Part shown: one piece after another, positions 61,375-64,000 of the stretch | Position numbering within the stretch: position 1 is the first letter of the stretch | Layout: every line of letters starts with the position of its first letter | Assembly: GCA_034190875.2 (NCBI GenBank) | Contig: CM067356.1 | Coordinates: 68,288,216 to 68,352,215 of the forward strand | From: Urechis unicinctus | Taxonomy: Eukaryota; Annelida; Polychaeta; Xenopneusta; Urechidae | Length of the DNA: 64,000 nt | Direction of reading: 5' to 3' | The notes under the pieces: generated by a model | Databases searched by the model: none | Seen by the model: the letters and a program-made list of their open reading frames with translations, nothing else | What the model was told of the DNA's origin: nothing | Position numbers and translations under genes: made by a program

Positions 61375-61995
61375 CTTCACGGCATATTTGAATCCCCTGC
61401 ATATTAATCCCCAAAACTGTAATGTTTACTGGTATGTTGAGCTCTGTGATCCCACCCCCCTGCATATAAATCCTTAGCACTGTCCTTATCCTCTCTGTTT
61501 GTGCTGAGCAAAGTGAGTCCTCGCGCTTGACAGGCCAATGTAAGCACAATGAAGTTTAAGCATGGAGCTCAGCGGATAAATCGCATGTCGTGGACGACCA
61601 TCGTTTAAAGTGAGTGCAAACATTGCATTAAAAGCGTTTCCATATTATCATAGTGTTTCTTTCTTGAAGTGAATTGAAATCTTTGTTATAGACTTTGTTA
61701 AAGACTTAGTTCGAATTTTTTAAAATTCCACTGAGGCCGACGGGCGTGTCATTTTCTCACACAAAATCATGAACAGTCGCATTATACAAACAACATTAAT
61801 GGCATGAAACGGAGCTGAAGTACATATTGAATTGCCTTCAGTGGAACATAGAGTAGTAATTAAACTAAGTAACGGAGTGTAAAAGGCAAATATTAACTTT
61901 GCGGAGCCCTTGCTTAACCAGACCGCCGACTGAAACTTATCAATAAAGCGGCCGAATGATATTGATTAATATTTTCGCCGACGGTTGTCATGGTA
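61375..61995. repeat. Dispersed repeat R1, copy 4
   Basis: Near-identical to copy 1 as part of the block duplication. Confidence 0.88.
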
Positions 61996-62471
61996 TACGT
62001 ATAGTAATTTCCCAAGCCTGCTTACCTTCAGCTGTCGTAGGGTCGTCGCGTTACTTGCTATCTTGGTAGGGTCCTTCTTAAGACTTCTGTGGCTGTCTTC
62101 TTGCGTCTTCGCTTCTTGGCGTGTGTGTATGTGTGCATCGAATTATAGTCGTGTTTAGCAACTAGGCTATGTATGACTAACTTCTTGGCGGCTTGACTAT
62201 AATGTTTTGGTGTTGCCGCCTAAAAGGCCAGGGCGGTCCGGGGAGACATGAGTTACTCACACTGACACGTTAAGGGCCAAACTCCTCAGAGGTGTCATAC
62301 GCTTTAATGCAACGCCGTCACGTTAAGACCACTGGACCACAGCGGTGAGGTACGTCACCACCACACCCCCCCCCCCCTCACACCGTATGACGATGGAGTT
62401 GGACCCCACCCTGGACTTTCCCAACCCCCTCGGACCGATATGCCCCCCCCCCCCCATCACATATCGTAGAG

Positions 62472-63668
62472 TCAGCAAGTATTCAGGGCAGTAATTTTCC
62501 TGAGCTCAGCTGGATCCTTGCCGACTCTTTGCGCCACCAAATCAGCCACTACCCCTATATGGCTGGGTGATGGGCAACTGAAATAGGGGGCATCTGTTTC
62601 TAACAACAGACGATCCAGGGGGATGGAGCGCAAGGCCTCGAGCTGGCAGGTACTGAAACCTCGCACCAGCCGAGTGAACCCAAAATGGACGTTCGGAAAC
62701 TTCGACGCCCACCTGCTTACTACATCCCCAGATCCCGAGAAAAAGCTGCTCTCGTGGCACCTGACCAAGCAGCTGATAAAGGGCACAGCAATATGGCTCT
62801 GTGCCGTCATCTCCCTTCATTCCCCGAATGTACAAAACCAGCACATGCAGGGGCTCCAGGAGGGACAGCAAGTGGTGTAGGGCATGTTGCTGTGTCCCCC
62901 ATTCAGCAGGGGGGGACTGAATAGTCTATGCCAATTCCCCAAGGCCGCCAACTTCGGACCGTTTGAGAAGGCTGGACATCATCTGCATTTGGTCCGATGT
63001 GCACTTCATTTCATGCTTGGGGTGGAGACCAATCGCGACCCTCACTTTTTGCTGCCCCAGGTCAATGATTTCATCGACACTGGGGTAAGTGGCAGGGTCG
63101 CAATAGTTGGCCACAGCACCCCCAACCACAACAGCGAAGGCGGACTGGGGTTTGGCAGCCATGAACAATTACGTGGCCCGGAATTCCGTGGTAGGCCCAG
63201 GGAAGTCAGGGCCCAGTCCATGTGGAAGTGGGAATCGAAGGCCACGGGAAGCTGAGGTTCCGGTTTTGAAGGCTTCTGCCCCGCCCCGCTCCCCTCGATC
63301 CTACCACACTGTGCAGGCCGACGGCCCAAGTCCAAGACAAGCTCCCTCTCACGGGGCCCGAGCTGAGACAACAGAGCCATCAGAGGTTGCCAGTGGAGAA
63401 GGACCGCGGGCGAATTTGGGGGCCTTAGACAGACGCTATGAGGAACCGGATCCTCGTGGACCCGACAGAACTCCCGCATTGCCTCCTTCAATAATCCCCT
63501 GGGTTCCCTCAGGCTTTGGCATCCAAAACCGATTAACCCCTCTGCGAGGCGGACCAAGGTTTTTAAGTCTCGGCCCGGCCCCAGCAGGTAGTTGGCGATC
63601 ATATACATAAGCGGTGGCGTACCATTCAACTGGCGCATTGTCCCAGGGGCGCATCGACCCGAGGGCAT
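62472..63668 (-). pseudogene. TatD-family (TATDN-like) deoxyribonuclease, block B copy, frameshifted
   Basis: It carries the same motifs as the block A copy: FDSHFHMD near 63220, VVVGGAVANYCDP and VAIGLHPKHEMK near 63010-63130, HVLVLYIRGM near 62840 and DRLLLETDAPYF near 62590. The frame breaks at GLGE, before PAEWGTQQ and around 62740 are the same as in A. It differs from A by single-base indels: one extra G near 63209 and one T fewer near 63050 (CTCACTTTTTGC here, CTCACTTTTTTGC in A). No continuous protein is possible. Confidence 0.82.
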
Positions 63669-64000
63669 CGTCCTGGCGAGGGAGGATCAGCACTAGGGCG
63701 GATCGATCAGGGGGCGCACTGACCCGATACCGACTTAACACCAGACACCAGCGTCCAACTTAACACCAGACACCAGCGTCCGACTGACCTTCTCGTCCTC
63801 TGGTGTATATTATTATCTTTATCGGCGGTTATTTAACTATTCGCTGGAACTTTGCCCAAGAACGTGGCTTGGGATCGTCCATCACACTACATCACTTAAA
63901 CACTCTTTTCCGACAAACTTTGTAAACATTCCTTTCTAAATAAATGCTAGGCGTCCTGGTAGCTGATGCGATATTCCAGTAAAGCAACAACAACTTTGGC

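Larger units (their letters stand above)
51944..64000. repeat. Segmental duplication, block B
   Basis: Direct copy of block A, continuing past the window end. It contains B-only blocks at about 53067-53815 and 55077-55797 and smaller extra pieces near 54015 and 54160-54285. Confidence 0.93.

Overview
The window looks like DNA from an invertebrate animal nucleus. Genes are split by GT-AG introns, and microsatellites, LINE/SINE/LTR elements and DNA transposons are dense. Protein families include THAP, GT92, TATDN-like and P2X7-ballast-like sequences. A SINE/LINE tail with the core GTGTTGGTGTGCCGTTAAAC and the microsatellite style suggest a marine lophotrochozoan, perhaps a gastropod mollusc; this is inference and no species is claimed. 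Many frames break at single-base indels, so true decay and assembly error must both be kept in mind. Layout: 1-1092 holds a broken glycosyltransferase family 92 (GT92) copy on the plus strand. Two long direct copies of one segment, block A (about 2133-12909) and block B (about 51944 to the window end), each carry non-coding sequence, a minus-strand GT92 gene, a compound microsatellite, a dispersed repeat and a minus-strand TatD-like pseudogene. The GT92 gene is broken in A and open in B. A third open GT92 gene lies at 13564-14986. A nine-exon THAP-domain gene (19447-22755, plus) converges on a P2X7-ballast-like frame (23447-23867, minus); the pair may be one DNA transposon. A minus-strand Ty3/Gypsy-type LTR retrotransposon spans 24481-45038, with two LTRs, primer-binding site, polypurine tract and integrase remnants. 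It was later invaded by hAT-like sequence, a 5'-truncated LINE that itself received a SINE, and a 12.9-kb Mutator-like element (MULE) inserted inside one LTR. Right of this lies a 1.9-kb ISL2EU-like element (YqaJ nuclease plus DDE fragments), SINE pieces, microsatellites, and then block B. The main discovery candidate is the MULE at 32106-44962. It has about 36-bp terminal inverted repeats and exact 9-bp target duplications. On the minus strand it carries a reconstructable ten-exon gene, with nearly all introns phase 0, whose product would be a D-D-E transposase with a SWIM zinc finger, joined to a Ulp1-like C48 cysteine peptidase and a C-terminal PHD-type finger. Its first intron, about 6.6 kb, is almost entirely a 30-bp satellite of roughly 218 units. 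The satellite unit carries a 12-base core that differs by one base from the terminal-repeat core. The copy has two frame breaks and two in-frame stops, so it is probably dead or mis-sequenced, but the architecture is clear.
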